64,000 bases of DNA from positions 340,064-404,063 of the forward strand of contig JAIWNE010000019.1 of the NCBI GenBank assembly GCA_025331445.1, given 5' to 3'. The first letter of the stretch is position 1. Each line of letters begins with the position of its first letter. The stretch comes from Blakeslea trispora. Lineage: Eukaryota > Mucoromycota > Mucoromycetes > Mucorales > Choanephoraceae. The notes beneath the pieces are model-generated. The model did no database searches. It was not told where the DNA came from and saw nothing but the letters and a program-made list of their open reading frames with translations. Positions 10,283-21,854 of this stretch are shown in pieces. The position numbers and the translations under genes were made by a program.

Positions 10283-12938
10283 ATGCGTTTTAGGCCTATT
10301 GTAACACTTATAGTACGCAATTTTAACAAAAAACCAACTACCTATCAATTCTGTCGCAGCTTTTCATTCACCATGGCAACCGAGAACAGTGTCAAGTCAA
10401 GACAACAGCCCAAGTGGCACGTTCCTGTTCAAAAGACAGCTCCTGTATTGAAATTCCAAAACTCACTTACCAAGTCAAAGGTATACAAAAAGAAAGAAAG
10501 ATAGCGTACATCTTATGGCCTCGACTGAAAAATAGAATCCAATAGAACGAATTCATTCCCAAAAACGGCAGACGTGTTACTTGGTATAACTGTGGCCCTA
10601 CTGTCTATGATGCTTCTCATATGGGTCATGCTCGTACCTATCTCAGCATGGATATTATTCGCCGTGTACTTGAAGACTATTTTAATTACGATGTCTTCTT
10701 TGTTCAGAATGTCACTGATATTGACGACAAGATCATCTTGCGTGCACGTCAACAATTCTTGTTTGAAAACCTTAGAAAAGAAACAACCGAATTAAGCCAA
10801 TCGTTGATTCAGCAGACAGAAGAAGCTTGGACTGAACTTGCCCAAGCAAAACTCAAGAAATTGGATGCTGCACTTGTCAGCTTGGCCACTTCAAACTGGA
10901 CTGAATTCACTCAAAAGATGACACCAGAAGAAGTAGCTAAAGCTGTTGTGTTGGATGAAAAGTTCAAGATGATCTATTCTGCTTTGGTAAGCTCACTCTT
11001 GAATGTGATTAAACATTCTAACGCATGTACATGTTTCTATTAGGATACATCTTTTGTTGCTATCCAACAAGCTAAAGCCAACTTAGAAAAGGGTGAAAAG
11101 TCAAAGGAGGCCGCTGATGTACTTTTGCTTGCCTCACAAGACATTGTTTCAGCTTGGTTAGATGTTAGAGTAAGCACTGCAAAAAAAAGGGGGGAAGAGG
11201 AAGAGGCATGACTGACGATTCTACTCAACATAGAAAGGAAAGGAGGTCAATGACCCCAAGGTATTCCGTGATTTACCTGCTTATTGGGAAGATAAATATT
11301 TTGAAGACATGCAAGCTTTGAATGTGCGTGCACCAGACGTCCAGACTAGAGTCAGTGAATACATTCCCGAAATTGTTGATTATGTCCAAAAGATCATTGA
11401 CAATGGCTATGCCTATGTTGCTGATGGATCTGTCTATTTTGATACCTCTCGTTATGATGGTCATAATGGTCACCATTATGCTAAACTTGAACCTTGGTCA
11501 AAGGGTGATACCAGCTTGATTGAAGATGGTGAAGGTTCTTTAGGTAGCAAGCTTCAAGGCAAAAAGAGTCCTAATGATTTTGCTCTCTGGAAGGCCTCAA
11601 AGCCAGGAGAGCCTGTCTGGAACTCACCTTGGTCTCAAGGCCGTCCTGGCTGGCATATTGAATGTTCAGTCATGGCTAGTGCTGTTGTTGGGGACAACAT
11701 CGATATTCACTCTGGTGGTGTTGATTTGGCTTTCCCTCATCATGACAACGAGTTGGCTCAAGCAGAGGCTTACTATGACTGTCAGCAATGGATCAATTAT
11801 TTCTTGCATGCAGGCCATCTTCATGTAGAAGGTCAAAAGATGAGTAAGAGTCTCAAGAACTTCATTACGATCAATGAAGCCCTCAAGACCTACTCAGCTC
11901 GCCAACTTCGTCTCTTCTTCTTGTTGCATCAATGGGATGCCAAGATGGACTTCAAAAAGTCTAGCATGCAAGAAACAATTCAATTAGAACAAATCATGAA
12001 GAACTTTTTTGATAACACCAAAGCTCTTGTGTACAAGGTGGATCACGATGGCTCTCGTGGTGCTACCGAATTGGCTGATGGCAGCATTACCCATCGTTTC
12101 AGAGATAATGAGCATGAATTATTGCGTCTGTTGCAAACAAAGCAAGATGCTGTTCATGCTGCTCTCTGTGACTCTATCAACACACCTGTGGCTATGAATG
12201 AAATTATGGATTTGATTGGTGCCACCAACAAATACATGGCTGCTCAAGGTGCTAAAGGTGTCAACACACATCTCTTGAACAAGGTTGCCAAATGGGTTAC
12301 TTCTATGATGAAGGTATTTGGTGTTGCTGATAATGGTGCTGACATTGGTTTCGGTGCTGCTGGTAATGGTGGTGCTGCAACAGTAAGTTTCTTTATCTTC
12401 AATTGGATAATCAATTCATTCTCATATTTTTGTTTAGACTGAAGAAGCCTTGATGCCTTACTTGAGAGCTCTTTCTTCTTTCAGAGATCAAGTCCGATTG
12501 GGTGCTCGTAACAAGGTGGATCACACTGACTTCTTGAAGCTCTGTGACTCTCTCCGTGATAATCAAATGGTTGATCTTGGTGTCTCATTGGATGATCAAG
12601 AAGACGGTACTGCCCTTGTGAAGTTGGTGCCTCGTGAAGAATTGATTCAGATCCGTGAAAAGAAATTGGCCATGGCTGCTGAAAAGGAAGCCAAGAAGGC
12701 TGCTGCTGCTGCTGAACGTGAACGTAAACGCTTAGAGAAACTTGAGAAGGGCAAATTGTCCCCTCAAGAGATGTTTAAGAATTCCGAAGAATTTTCCAAG
12801 TTTGATGAATCTGGCTTCCCCACACATACAAAGGATGGTGAAGAAGTAACTAAAAGTAGAAAGAAGAAGCTTCAAAAGGAATACGATAACCAAAAGAAGC
12901 TTCATGAAGAATACCTCAAGGAGTTTGGTCATGCTTAA
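10283..12938 (+). CDS. Cysteinyl-tRNA synthetase, with two in-frame starts
   Basis: Five exons (10283-10480, 10546-10986, 11044-11169, 11234-12382, 12438-12938) encode 804 residues from the first ATG. Class I motifs are clear: HMGHARTY (HIGH-type) after [12 protein letters not shown], the zinc-site region ([17 protein letters not shown]) and KMSKS. The C-terminal part is a charged Ala/Glu/Lys region typical of eukaryotic CysRS. Residues 1-30 from the first ATG are rich in Arg, Phe and Ser and have no acidic residue, like a mitochondrial presequence. A second ATG at 10373 in the strong context ACCATGG would start the cytosolic form. One gene therefore probably supplies both compartments. It converges on the ribonucleotide reductase gene. 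Confidence 0.95.
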
Positions 12939-13268
12939 GATAGCCAATAAAAATTGAAACAATAGAAAGCTCTCCTTTTTTTTAAAAAAAACATGGCTTG
13001 TTGAATATGAAGTTCTTTATTGTATAAATAAATGCTAATTGTATGTAAATGTAGGGAGTTTGTTTAAAAAAAAAGAAAGCGTGTGTAAGATGATGTATGG
13101 AAGGCGAAATAGTGTGTGTAAGAGAGAAGAGGGGGAAGAGGGGAATGCCCTTTTTTCTTTTTGTATTTTAATTTCTAGGAATAGAAATGAATAAAGATAT
13201 AAGAGGTATGTACAGCAATAATGAATAAAGAAAATGGGAGCGTAATGCAACTGAATAATGAAATATGT
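12939..13268. other. Shared 3' region between converging genes
   Basis: Contains an AATAAA signal just after the synthetase stop (about 12946) and several AATAA/TTTATT tracts that could serve the reductase gene on the other strand. No gene seen. Confidence 0.5.
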
Positions 13269-14388
13269 TTAGAAATCGGCGTCCAAAGTGAAAGTCTTTT
13301 CAACAGGAGTCTTGTTCATGACACCAGCACGTTGATAGTCAGAGACACGCTTCTCAAAGAAATTGGTCTTGCCTTGAAGAGAGATCATGTCCATGAAGTC
13401 AAAGGGGTTGGTGGCATTGTAAATCTTGTCGAAACCAAGAGCAACCATCAAGCGATCAGCAACAAATTCAATGTATTGACACATGAGCTTGGCGTTCATA
13501 CCAATCAAGTTGACAGGTAGGGCATCAGTCAAAAATTCTTGTTCAATACCAACAGCTTCAACAATGATGCTCTTAACACGTTCAGCAGTGGGAATCTTCT
13601 TGAGGTGAGAGAACAAGAGACAGGCAAAGTCAGTGTGAAGACCTTCATCACGACAAATCAATTCATTAGAGAAAGTCAAGCCAGGCATGAGACCACGCTT
13701 CTTGAGCCAGAAAATAGAGGCAAATGAACCAGAAAAGAAGATACCTTCTACAGCAGCGAAGGCAACCAATCTTTCAGCAAAGGAGTCGTTACCAGAGATC
13801 CACTTGAAGGCCCAATCAGCCTTACGCTTGATACAGGGAATAGTCTCGATGGCATCAAACAACATCTCCTTTTCTTGGTTATCTTTGATGTATGTGTCAA
13901 TCAACAAACTGTAAGTCTCAGCATGGATGTTCTCGATAGCAATTTGAAAACCATAGAAACACTTGGCTTCAGGAATCTTTACTTCATCACAAAAGTTTTG
14001 AACCAAGTTCTCGTTCACTACACCATCAGCACTGGCAAAGAAAGCCAAGACACGAGAAATAAAAAATCGTTCGTTGCTGTTCATTTTGTTTTCCCAATCA
14101 TGTTGGTCCTTGGACAAGTCAATTTCTTCAGCAGTCCAGAAAGAAGCCTCAGCCTTTTTGTAGAATTGCCAGATCTATTTAATAGATGTGGGTGAGTTAC
14201 AAGTGTCAGAACTAAATTGCCAATCATTCTCTGTTTACCTCGTGATACTTGATAGGGAACAAACAAAAACGTCTAGTGTTCTCCTTGAGGATTTCTTCTA
14301 CCTCTTCACCGTCGTTCAACTTCTTGTTTTGGATTTCGTTCAAAGACAACTTAGATAGTTGGGCAGTAGTTTCAGCGGTGGTGGCCAT
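13269..14388 (-). CDS. Ribonucleoside-diphosphate reductase small subunit (R2)
   Basis: Two exons (14388-14239 and 14174-13269) encode 351 residues. The protein makes the tyrosyl radical that the large subunit uses to convert ribonucleotides to deoxyribonucleotides. The di-iron site is complete: Asp/Glu in [10 protein letters not shown], the [11 protein letters not shown] segment with Glu, His and the radical Tyr, then [10 protein letters not shown] and RDEGLHTDF. The C-terminus ends in TFTLDADF, the acidic-aromatic tail that docks with the large subunit. The N-terminus is somewhat shorter than in mammals. The initiator ATG follows an A/T-rich leader. MluI-type boxes upstream suggest G1/S control. 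Convergent with cysteinyl-tRNA synthetase. Confidence 0.97.
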
Positions 14389-14581
14389 AGTAAAGAATAG
14401 GAGGAATGGTATGTAAAGAAGTAAGGAAAAAAATAAACAAAATAGAAAAAAAATAAAAGGGTTTCTTTTATATTCCCTTCTTTTTTTTTTTCGTGACTGG
14501 GCGATAAAATTTTTTGTTCGTGTTTTTTTGAACGCTTTTTTTTATTTGTTTTTTTATAAACGCGAAGTATTCTTTTTTTTT

Positions 14582-14587
14582 ACGCGT
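14582..14587. promoter_or_regulatory. MluI cell-cycle box (ACGCGT), proximal
   Basis: ACGCGT lies about 195 bases upstream of the R2 start. This is the known core site of the MBF/DSC1 factor that drives DNA-synthesis genes at G1/S in yeasts. A related ACGCGA-type sequence lies close by (about 14560). Function here is inferred from the site and the gene identity. Confidence 0.5.
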
Positions 14588-14857
14588 CTTTGTACAACAA
14601 TGTTCATCATCCGTTTCTAATTCCATTTATCGTCATATGCTGATTGATTGGCCTCCTTTGTTTAAAAAAAAAGAAGCAGAAAGGAATATTTTTTTTCCTT
14701 GTCAGCAAGAGTCCGCTGTCCAGTAATGAAGCAAAGTAAAAAAAAAGAAAAGAGAGAGAAGAGAAAAGTAAGCTAAAGGACATGATTGCAATGAAAGGAC
14801 ATTATCTTCCGATGTTTCTTGGTTGCATTTACGATAAAGACATTGATAAAAAAAAAG

Positions 14858-14863
14858 ACGCGT
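14858..14863. promoter_or_regulatory. MluI cell-cycle box (ACGCGT), distal
   Basis: A second ACGCGT about 470 bases upstream of the R2 start. Two such boxes in an AT-rich promoter are unlikely to be accidental, but the spacing is larger than in typical yeast promoters. Confidence 0.35.
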
Positions 14864-15664
14864 GTTGATTTTAGAATGCGTAGCAACTAAAGAACAAAAT
14901 GATAACATAATACATGATTGGCTAAAGCGTAGTAAAAAAAAAGCGAGAGACGTTACTAAAATTTTGTCATAATCGAAAATCAAGGAGTCGCTGATTATTA
15001 ATTCAAGGTTGACTGTTAAAGAAGATGCATTACTTTGGTAGTGCACTCTGAAAATAGAATCAACTCTTTTTTTCTTTATGTATAGAATCAATCACCTTTT
15101 TCCTTTGCACGAGTTTTATAAAGAAGAGATGACTTCTACCGGACAATATGCAATTTGTGTTTGCCGTCGTAGAGTTACTATAGGTCTTTTTGTACCGCAA
15201 AGACTGTTTTAACAAAGGAAAAGAAGAAAAGAAAACCAATAGCTTTATCTTTTATCCTCGATAAAATACAAGATGTATGATGTACATTTTTGAAACAGAG
15301 CTATGATGTCTAGATTAATGAGTAATCATGATGATTTATTAGTCTTGGAAAAGTTTGAATCATTGCATTGAGCAAATTTATATCTTTTTCTTTATCATCC
15401 AACAAGCATGTACATCTATTACATACAGGATGTGCTTATTTGTATGAGTGAGGTTTCATCATAAGAACTACATGCTATTTTGCTACCATAGCTCTTTTTT
15501 TTTTTACTATAAGCTGACGTTACACACTGCTAAAAGAAAACAGTGTACCTGATCTGAGCTATAAAACAGGAAAGAATCTGGGATATTAAATTCGTATCCA
15601 ACCACCTTGGGTCCTCTTTTTTTTTTCTTCCTGGGATTTGTTTTCGAGAATTTAAGGCATAGAT

Positions 15665-16607
15665 ATGCCAGTTAAGACAGGCGAACGAGACTTTGAGATT
15701 GGGAACCTTCCTGAAGGTCTCAATGTAACTGAATCCTTAGGCGCACCCAGTCATCTAAACACAACCTCACTTGAATTAAAGCAAGATATTGGTCAATTTG
15801 GTTTGGCAGGAAAAATATGGCAAAGGTCAAATTGGAAATAAAAAAAGAAAAGGTGCATATAACTAAACAGACTAAACATTTGTATTTACAAATCACAGTG
15901 CGTACACACTTCAGGTCCTGTTTTCCAACGATACCCAACAAAAAACTGAGCCTAATAATCCTATTCCCACTTCGTACTTCTCGACCAGCACGCATAAACA
16001 ACAACAACAACAAGAACCCTTTAATATATTAGAACTTGGTGCAGGTACAGGTTATGTTGGCATTGCAATTGCACAGCAACTCAAAAAGCCATGCAAAGTC
16101 TATATTACCGACTTGGAGCAAGTGGTGCCTTTAATCCAGGAAAACGTAAACCTTCATCATAAACCTTCAACTGACTCGGCCGAAATCGTGGTTGATAGAC
16201 TTCATTGGGGTAATCATGATGATGCGCAAAGGTTGCTTGAGAAAGTCAAGCGATTTGATTTAGTGGTTGTGAGCGATTGTGTCTATTTTCCTGAATTGTT
16301 TGGCATGCTATTAGATACCCTCTTGGACGTATGTGATCCATTGACACAAGTCGTGATTGGTTATAAGTGCCGCTCGTTAGAAAAAGAAGTTGGTTTTTGG
16401 CAAGATTATTTTGGACGCTTCTTTGAATATCAGCCTGTGCGTAAAATTGAACCAGCGGAAGAGGAGGGAAAGGAAGAGGAAGTGGGTGACTTTTTAGGTG
16501 CTGAAGACCAATTGTTTGTGTTTATTGGGCAAAAGAGACCTCAAGATCAGATTAAGTCTGCGGATGACACATTTACTACTCTGTTATTTTGCTCGATGGG
16601 TATCTAA
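15665..16607 (+). CDS. METTL21-type protein lysine methyltransferase-like protein
   Basis: Two exons (15665-15825, 15899-16607) give 289 residues. The intron was placed so that GKIWQ joins SAYTL, giving the W-x-S-A segment found at this position in METTL21-like enzymes. A glutamine run (five Gln) precedes the SAM-binding motif LELGAGTGYVGIAIA. The acidic ribose-binding loop ITDLEQ and the post-motif DCVYFPE, equivalent to the DxxY motif of this family, follow. The C-terminal part carries a poorly conserved acidic insert (EEEGKEEE). Family members methylate lysines on chaperones and elongation factors. The substrate of this one cannot be told from sequence. Confidence 0.8.
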
Positions 16608-17467
16608 TATGCTTCAAAGAAAAAAAAGACTTGCATTTGTATAATAAAGAATTTAAACATCGTAATTGCGCATTTGTGTTGAGCACACTATTATTTATCT
16701 TGATTAGCTGTTCTTCCTCTTAATTTTGTTGACTAGACTGTATTGTTTAAGCCTCAAAATTTGGTGATTTTATAATACAAACATGATTAGCTCTATCATT
16801 TAATAACAGACAAGAACAATTGCTCGGCAAACCTTTGGTAAGTAAAACTAAACTGTTTGTTCGCTTCGTTACATATAAACAAAGAAGTTTTTTTTTCCGG
16901 TTATGTCTCGAATTTATAGAAAAATTACCATAAACTGCCACACAGCGCCCTTCCAAGTGGATGTACTGATTCTTTTTTTTTTTCTGTGCTCCCTTCAGGA
17001 ACAAATGCGATATATACAAACAAGAAAAAGGCTTGCCTATGCATAAAACATGCTATATTCGTCAAGTATGACAGTAAATTGTTTATGCTAGTGAATTATC
17101 AACACACTTCATTAACCGGGAATAAGAGCTTGTCATTTTTAACACTTTTTTTTTCCTGAAACAACCAGTTTCAAAAAGACACTAAACTAATGAACGAGAG
17201 CATCAGCCACTTGTATAGTATATAAGCAAGTGGAGAGAGGAGAGAGAAAAACCTGCTCGAAATGGAAAGAGGAGGGGTGACACATAATTTCACATACTGT
17301 TATCCTCTCTCTTCTGCTTTTTTTTTCTTTTCTTTTTCTTTTCTCTTCTTTAACTCCTTCCTTCTCTAAACTTTCTCTTATAACATTGTATTTACTCCTC
17401 TCACTAATTTAAATACAATCCTTCCCTAGTCCTTTCTTTCATCTCTTTAATTTTCTTTACAAAAATA
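16608..17467. other. Intergenic, promoter of the PKA regulatory subunit gene
   Basis: From about 17290 to 17460 the plus strand is strongly pyrimidine-rich (CT tracts), ending at the start codon context AAAATAATG. No coding frame is supported in the rest. Confidence 0.5.
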
Positions 17468-18929
17468 ATGTCCTTTGAATTTGGAGGGGAACCTCAACAG
17501 CAGCAATTTACATTTTCACATGCCGATGAATATACACAACTCTTGACTGAATTGCATGAAGTCTACTGCAATGATCATCCTGAAGACGTACTTCAGTATT
17601 GTGCCAACTTCTTTAACAAAAAGCTGGAAGAGCAGCGATTGTCTTTTCTTCGAGGACAACAGAGTGGTGGTAAATTAAAGCTTTGATTTAATTTCATTTT
17701 GGCTCGTATTACTTTAACAGACTAACCTGTCCCTTTTAATTTTATTTTTATTGAACCACACCAATATGTAAATTTTATAGAAACTGAGCACCATCCTTTG
17801 GCCGAAAATGGAAGTATATTTGAACAAGAGCCTACTTTTATGGTCAGCAACTTGAGCCATTATAGCAGTGACAGTAGCTATGACCTGAACGATGAAGAAG
17901 AAGATGACGACTTTGAAGATGAGGAGGATGAGGCTAGAGACAACTTCTCAACTGCACCTATCCATTTGTCTATCCCAACCAATTACAACCGAGGAAGACG
18001 CACTTCAGTCAGTGCAGAATCAATGGCACCTTCCTCACAAAGTTTTACCGTCAAGAAAGTCATCGCAAAGACTGAAGAAGAGGTCGAAAGTATCAAAGTC
18101 AGTATTGGCAGCAATTTCCTTTTCAAGAACTTGGATGAAGAGCACCATCGCGATGTTGTAGATGCTATGGTGGAGACACCTGTCAAGGAAGGCACTGCCA
18201 TTATTGAGCAGGGAGGTGTAGGCGATTACTTTTATATTGTCTATTCAGGCTCATTTGATTGTTTCATCACAAAGGATGAAAGAACCACTAAAGTGACCTC
18301 TTATGAAGCTGGAGGCAGTTTTGGTGAACTAGCATTGATGTATAATGCACCTCGTGCAGCTACAATTGTAGCTACATCCGATGCTGTCTTGTGGGCCTTG
18401 GATCGTCTCACATTCAGAACTATTTTGATGGAAAACACATCTCGCAAACGCAAGATGTATGAGTCGTTTTTGGAAGAAGTTGCCTTGCTTAAATCTCTCG
18501 AACCCTACGAACGCCACAAGATTGCAGATGCTTTGGAATCCGTTTATTTCAATGATGGTGAACATATCATTTTGCAAGGCGATGTAGGAGACCAATTTTA
18601 TATCATCGAATCTGGTTCAGCAGCATTCTATAAGGTAGATGCTCAAGGTGATCAACAGGAAGTCAATCAACTGGAAAGAGGGTCTTATTTTGGAGGTAAT
18701 AGGAAAAATGAAAATACTCTAATTTTAGACTTAAATTCGTACCTTTAAAATTCTAGAACTTGCCTTATTGAATGATAGTCCAAGAGCAGCCACTGTTGTT
18801 GCCAAAGGTAGATTAAAATGTGCTACACTTGGCAAGAAAGCATTTACTCGACTTTTGGGATCTGTTCATGAAATCCTTAAGCGTAACTCGGAAAATTATC
18901 ACGCTTTCATCAGTCAACAACAAGCATAG
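17468..18929 (+). CDS. cAMP-dependent protein kinase regulatory subunit
   Basis: Three exons (17468-17669, 17781-18695, 18757-18929) encode 429 residues. The protein binds and silences the PKA catalytic subunit until cAMP releases it. In order: an N-terminal dimerisation/docking-like helix region ([20 protein letters not shown]), an acidic linker ([13 protein letters not shown]), the inhibitor site GRRTSVSAE around residue 135, where the serine makes it a type II-like substrate site, and two cyclic-nucleotide-binding domains. Domain A has the cassette [15 protein letters not shown]; domain B has the cassette [15 protein letters not shown], whose G|ELA junction is split by the last intron. Both keep the Glu and Arg that contact cAMP. 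In Mucorales this pathway controls dimorphism and germination. Confidence 0.95.
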
Positions 18930-19447
18930 ACCATTTTGATCATTTGGTTTCTTCTTATCATCACTTTCCTTTACACTCTCTTTTCTATTATTATTCCTGT
19001 TATTATCTTATTTATACACCACCTTATTGATATATCTCTCTTGTTTATTTTTTTTTCTTGTTCAACACATTCAGTCATTTATAGCTACTATCATTTAATT
19101 CATACACTCTTTCTTGTTAAGCAACTCATAAAAAATCAGTAAAGCAACAAAAAAAAAAAGAAATAAATCTAACAGATGTTAAGTAAAGTTTATCTTTGGA
19201 ATGCTAGTTGTTGTGTTTGTCTCCTTTTCGACTCCTTAAGTTATCCTACTCTGCTTTCGTTTTCTGCCTTTTTCTCCTCTAGTTTCTCCCCTTCTTCTCC
19301 TTCCTGTTCTTTCTCCTCTTATCACCTTCTCTAGTTCTTTTTTCTATCTCCTTTTTTTCTCCAGACTATTCCATAAATTCATTTTAATTTCTTCTTACTC
19401 TTGAATCACATCTTTTTTTCTTTACTTTTTGTTTACCTAGAATCAAA
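18930..19447. other. Intergenic, pyrimidine-rich promoter of the septin gene
   Basis: Most of 19190-19440 is CT-rich on the plus strand. It contains the 3' region of the PKA regulatory gene and the septin promoter. No additional gene seen. Confidence 0.5.
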
Positions 19448-21082
19448 ATGAATGTCATTTCTCCAATGGAAGTTATGCATAGCATGCACGCTGAATCAAT
19501 CACTTCTCCTGGTACTGGCATTGCCAATTTGCCAAATCAGCGACACAAAATTGTTGCAAAGAATGGTGCCAACTTTACTTTGATGGTTTGTGGTAAGTTG
19601 GTGTCTTGCAATGTATTCTTTATTCAGATTCATTGACAAATTTCAACTAGGTGAGTCTGGCTTAGGAAAAACAACATTCGTAAACACACTCTTCACTTCT
19701 GCCATTAAAGAACCCAAGAATCTGACAAAACGAAGAATCAAGTCACCTTCAAAGACCGTTCAGATTCAAATAACCAGAGCTGGTAAGTCATAGCAATTCG
19801 AGTCAATTGCAGGTTTGAGCTGATAAGATCCTCCCAAATAAAGAATTGGAAGAGAAGATGTTCAAAGTCAAATTGACCATCATTGACACACCTGGGTTTG
19901 GCGATTATGTAAACAACCGACATGGTTGGATTCCAATTGTTGATTTTATTGACGATCAACATGAGAATTACATGAGACAAGAACAACAGCCATGTAGAAA
20001 AGGAGTCATTGATATGCGTGTTCATGCTTGTCTTTATTTTGTAAAACCTACAGGACATACGTAAGTCTCAAGGATGTTATAAGGCAACACTTTCAAATAA
20101 CTCAACACACTTTCGATAGCCTTTCCCCTTTAGATATTGAGGCCATGAAGAGACTAGGCTCTCGGGTCAATCTGATCCCTGTCATTGCCAAAGCCGATAC
20201 CCTGACACCTTCAGATTTAGCTAAATTTAAACAAAATGTATGTTGTCTCTCCCTATATGCAGATTTATCTTCACTGTATAAAGGGCCACTCCTATATGCG
20301 TGTGAATTACAGTGAATCAAAGGAATTTGTTTACTAACTCCTTGAAAACAAAATGATCCACTAGATTCGTGAAGTGATTGCTGCTCAAAACATTCAGTGT
20401 TATTCGGCACCCATCGAGAGTGATGATGAAACAACAACCAAAAGAAACATCAATATCATGGCTGCTATGCCTTTCTCAGTCATTGGATCAACCCAAGATG
20501 TTATCACAACTGATGGCCGTAAAGTTAAGGGACGTGAATATTCTTGGGGAGTTGCGGAAGTTGAGAACGATGATCATTGTGATTTCAAAAAGCTCAGAAG
20601 CTTATTGATTCGTACTCATATGCTTGATTTAATCACTACTACTGAAGAAAACCATTACGAGAACTATCGTCAAATTCAAATGGAGACCCGTAAATTTGGT
20701 GATCCACGGTAAGTACTCTTCGTAATCAGATCCTTTTTTTTAAAAAAAGAAAAAAGACACGTCGAGACTAAATAGTCTGAAAAAATAGAACTGAGAAAGA
20801 CACAAATGCCAAATTTGCAGAAGAAGAAGACCAGTTGCGTAAAAACTTTACTGAGAAAGTCAAAACTGAAGAAATGCGATTCCGTCATTGGGAGCAACAG
20901 GTAGGGTCGGTCTTGACATTGGAACATAAACGCTGACTTTTTTTTTCCCTCTTTAGCTATTGAACGAAAGAGATAGACTTCATAAAGAATTGGAAGCTCA
21001 AAGTGAGAAGATTAGAGAGTTGCAATTTGAAATTGAAAGTTATTATAATCAGCGCGATTCTCCTCGAACCATTAGAAAATAA
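19448..21082 (+). CDS. Septin (Cdc12-like)
   Basis: Multiple exons joined by family knowledge give about 390 residues. Septins polymerise into filaments at division and branching sites. Visible motifs: the pre-P-loop [18 protein letters not shown]-loop GESGLGKTT (codon for the first Gly split by an intron), switch [17 protein letters not shown] for guanine specificity, and the septin-unique element with [21 protein letters not shown]. The C-terminal exons form a coiled coil ([33 protein letters not shown]) ending at RTIRK. The HCDFKKLR...LLIRT segment and the DYVNN...[12 protein letters not shown] segment are closest to the Cdc12 group by eye. The frame from 20028 shows an intron-retained shadow and should not be read as coding. 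Confidence 0.92.
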
Positions 21083-21199
21083 CAAACATATTCAAGTTGC
21101 ATCTCAAGTTACTTGTCATACTATTTCTTTATATGATTAAATAATAAAAGAACTCTACAGTTAGAAAAAAGTTTCCCTTTATTCATCTATGTCAAAAGC

Positions 21200-21228
21200 G
21201 TGTGTGTGTGTGTGTGTGTTTGTGTGTT
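21200..21228. repeat. (GT)n microsatellite
   Basis: About 10 uninterrupted GT units, then TT and further GT units. Confidence 0.9.
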
Positions 21229-21563
21229 TTCCCAAACATCAACATATGATCATTTGAGACCAATTAAAGATGGAGAATATGATGTGACAGAGGATTGTTA
21301 TCAAACGCTGTGTTTAATCGCGTTTTCTCTTTTTAAAGATGCCGAGACATTCAGATTCGGAAAGCGCACAAAGTATATAACCTCTGCTTTATCAGATTCA
21401 GTTAAAGAAAGACAGTAACATCCAAAACTCACTATGGTTTTCAGCTGTTCGTTTCCATCAAAACTGCATCAACATTGGCTTGTTTCTAATTGAACAATGA
21501 AGTTAATATATTACCACAAGACTAATGTATTGCAGGTAAGCTCTTACACTCCGGTCAACTGCT

Positions 21564-21570
21564 TTAGTCA
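21564..21570 (+). promoter_or_regulatory. TTAGTCA, possible AP-1/Yap1 site
   Basis: TTAGTCA lies about 285 bases upstream of the glutathione reductase start. This heptamer is a known Yap1/Pap1 response element of oxidative-stress genes in yeasts. A single 7-base match can arise by chance. Confidence 0.25.
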
Positions 21571-21854
21571 TTGATTGCTAACAAACCTGCTTTGGGCAAC
21601 AAATTCAAAAAGTTTGTCGGTAGTACCGATTTCATTTCTTTCGCAAACCCGACTTGAATTCAACCCTTAGTAACTAAAAAAAAACTATCGTCATTCAGTC
21701 ACGTTCAATGAATAGTAAAACCATAAAAAAGAAAACCCATGTAGTGATATAAAGAGGTTGATTTTTTTTTACTTTTGTTTTTGCTTTCTTTCTTTTTTTT
21801 TTCAATTTTCTAGTTATTCAACAACGACTCGAACATATTCATAATTGTCTAAAT

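Larger units (their letters stand above)
14389..15664. other. Divergent intergenic region
   Basis: Promoter space between the R2 gene and the METTL21-like gene. It holds many poly-A/poly-T tracts and two ACGCGT sites. No further gene or repeat is supported. Confidence 0.5.
21083..21854. other. Intergenic with GT microsatellite, promoter of glutathione reductase
   Basis: Includes a septin polyadenylation signal (AATAATAAAA near 21141), a GT repeat, and the glutathione reductase promoter. A 72-codon frame at 21200-21418 starts inside the GT repeat and has no recognisable family, so I do not call it a gene. Confidence 0.5.

Noticed and set aside
21200..21418. 72-codon frame starting in the GT repeat
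   Set aside because: The start depends on the repeat and the rest matches nothing known.
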